Of a stretch of DNA of 64,000 nucleotides, positions 63,466 through 64,000 are shown piece by piece (position 1 is the first letter of the stretch; each line of letters opens with the position of its first letter). A program made the translations under genes and the position numbers. The notes beneath the pieces are model-generated. The model did no database searches. It was not told the DNA's origin and was given only the letters and a program-made list of their open reading frames with translations. This stretch comes from CAWAYH01 sp963786195 (lineage in GTDB: Bacteria > Acidobacteriota > Vicinamibacteria > Vicinamibacterales > 2-12-FULL-66-21). The stretch spans positions 410,739-474,738 of the forward strand of contig CAWAYH010000001.1 in assembly GCA_963786195.1 (NCBI GenBank), written 5' to 3'.

Positions 63466-64000
63466 GGTCGCACCTCAGGTGTGGCGGAAAAACACCGTGA
63501 CACAATGCCACAGAACGGGACAGAAGGCCACGACCACCGGGCCGAATCTGGCCCGGTGCGGGTCGGAAATGACAGGGAGGGTTCGCGCGGTGCGTAGTGT
63601 TCGCGTTCAGGCGGACCACGAAGGTCCCGGCTCAGCCGGACACTACTTGCGCTCAGCTCACGTCACCTGCGGCTGAATGAGTGCGACAGCAGGTCGCGGA
63701 ACCCTCGCAGGTCGAGCGCGTCCCGCAGGAAGTGGCCCATTCGGGACCATCCGCGCGCATCCGCGGCCCGGCGGCCGCCCCGGCCGCTTCGCCGTCGATC
63801 GATGGCAACCGTTCCGCGCCGATCGCTAGTCTTTCGTGCGTACATAACGACTCCGATCCTGAGGTCGCGTGGCGCGTCACGTGTGGCAACAACCGGGCCA
63901 TCCACCGCGGACAAACACCTACCACGGACAACACCTACCGCGGACAACACGGACAACACTGATTCAATGTAGTACCTGTCAGAAGACGACAGGAGAAGAA
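63466..64000. other. Spacer at the right edge: two repeat elements, no convincing gene
   Basis: 63624-63646 carries GTCCCGGCT-C-AGCCGGAC followed by ACTAC, related to the hairpin after rtcB. 63903-63960 is an array of CGCGGACAACACCTACC-type units, related to the reverse complement of the ATCCGTGTT family. Short frames on both strands between 63650 and 63960 run through this array and show no family features; a minus-strand frame ending RGFRDLLSHSFSRR might be the tail of a real gene but I cannot support it. Confidence 0.6.

Noticed and set aside
63653..63962. Overlapping short frames at the right edge
   Set aside because: They cross a tandem array and show no start signals or family features; kept only as part of the spacer note.

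Overview
This is a high-GC chromosomal segment, probably from a soil-type Acidobacteriota, with Vicinamibacteria the best guess. The assignment is inference. It rests on two proteins of the VWFA-related acidobacterial type, an ADOP-type (acidobacterial duplicated permease) ABC permease, two large BNR-repeat secreted proteins, and many exported peptidases with Gly/Arg-rich inserts. I saw no rRNA, tRNA or CRISPR array.

Layout. 1-5.4 kb (minus strand): a close-packed run of MidA-type methyltransferase, membrane protein, CYTH protein, MurU-like nucleotidyltransferase, AmgK-like kinase and a partial sugar isomerase. This looks like cell-wall sugar recycling. 5.4-8.3 kb: HtrA protease with a clear terminator, and an M24 peptidase. 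8.4-21 kb: VWA protein, PrcB/DUF4870 fusion, DinB protein, glycogen phosphorylase, threonine dehydratase, exported creatininase-family protein, Tat-exported asparaginase-type hydrolase, and a TPR/VWA pair. 20.3-21.1 kb is a scar: a 231-bp copy of the VWA gene's 3' end lies beyond an AraC fragment and a perfect 25-bp-stem hairpin. 21.2-29.5 kb: BNR protein, S58 peptidase, S9 peptidase, dut. 29.7-42.0 kb: membrane protein, uridine kinase, DUF2339/DUF3999 pair, M19 dipeptidase and ABC permease. Almost every reading frame from about 31.0 to 42.0 kb is broken by closely spaced single-base shifts, most likely sequence error.

42.1-44.6 kb holds a second scar. The last 93 bp of an NTF2-like gene recur 1.6 kb downstream, flanking a transposase fragment, a VOC protein and a truncated GntR/MocR regulator. 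44.75-47.0 kb: a DPP4-like S9 peptidase. 47.0-51.2 kb: a complete RNA-repair locus (rtcR divergent from rtcA-rtcB) with a sigma-54-type promoter and a structured leader. 51.3-63.5 kb: second BNR protein, hybrid histidine kinase coupled to a SpoIIE-type phosphatase, RodZ-like protein, YdbS/YdbT-like PH-domain pair and gamma-glutamyltransferase.

Many products act outside the cytoplasm on peptides, amides or glycans, which suggests a protein- and peptide-scavenging lifestyle. Spacers often carry short degenerate tandem arrays. The clearest unexplained signals are the two parallel 3'-end-duplication scars, the long hairpin at one scar edge, the rtcAB leader, the RG/GG inserts and the spacer arrays. 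Frameshifted genes are given as full spans with the approximate break points noted.
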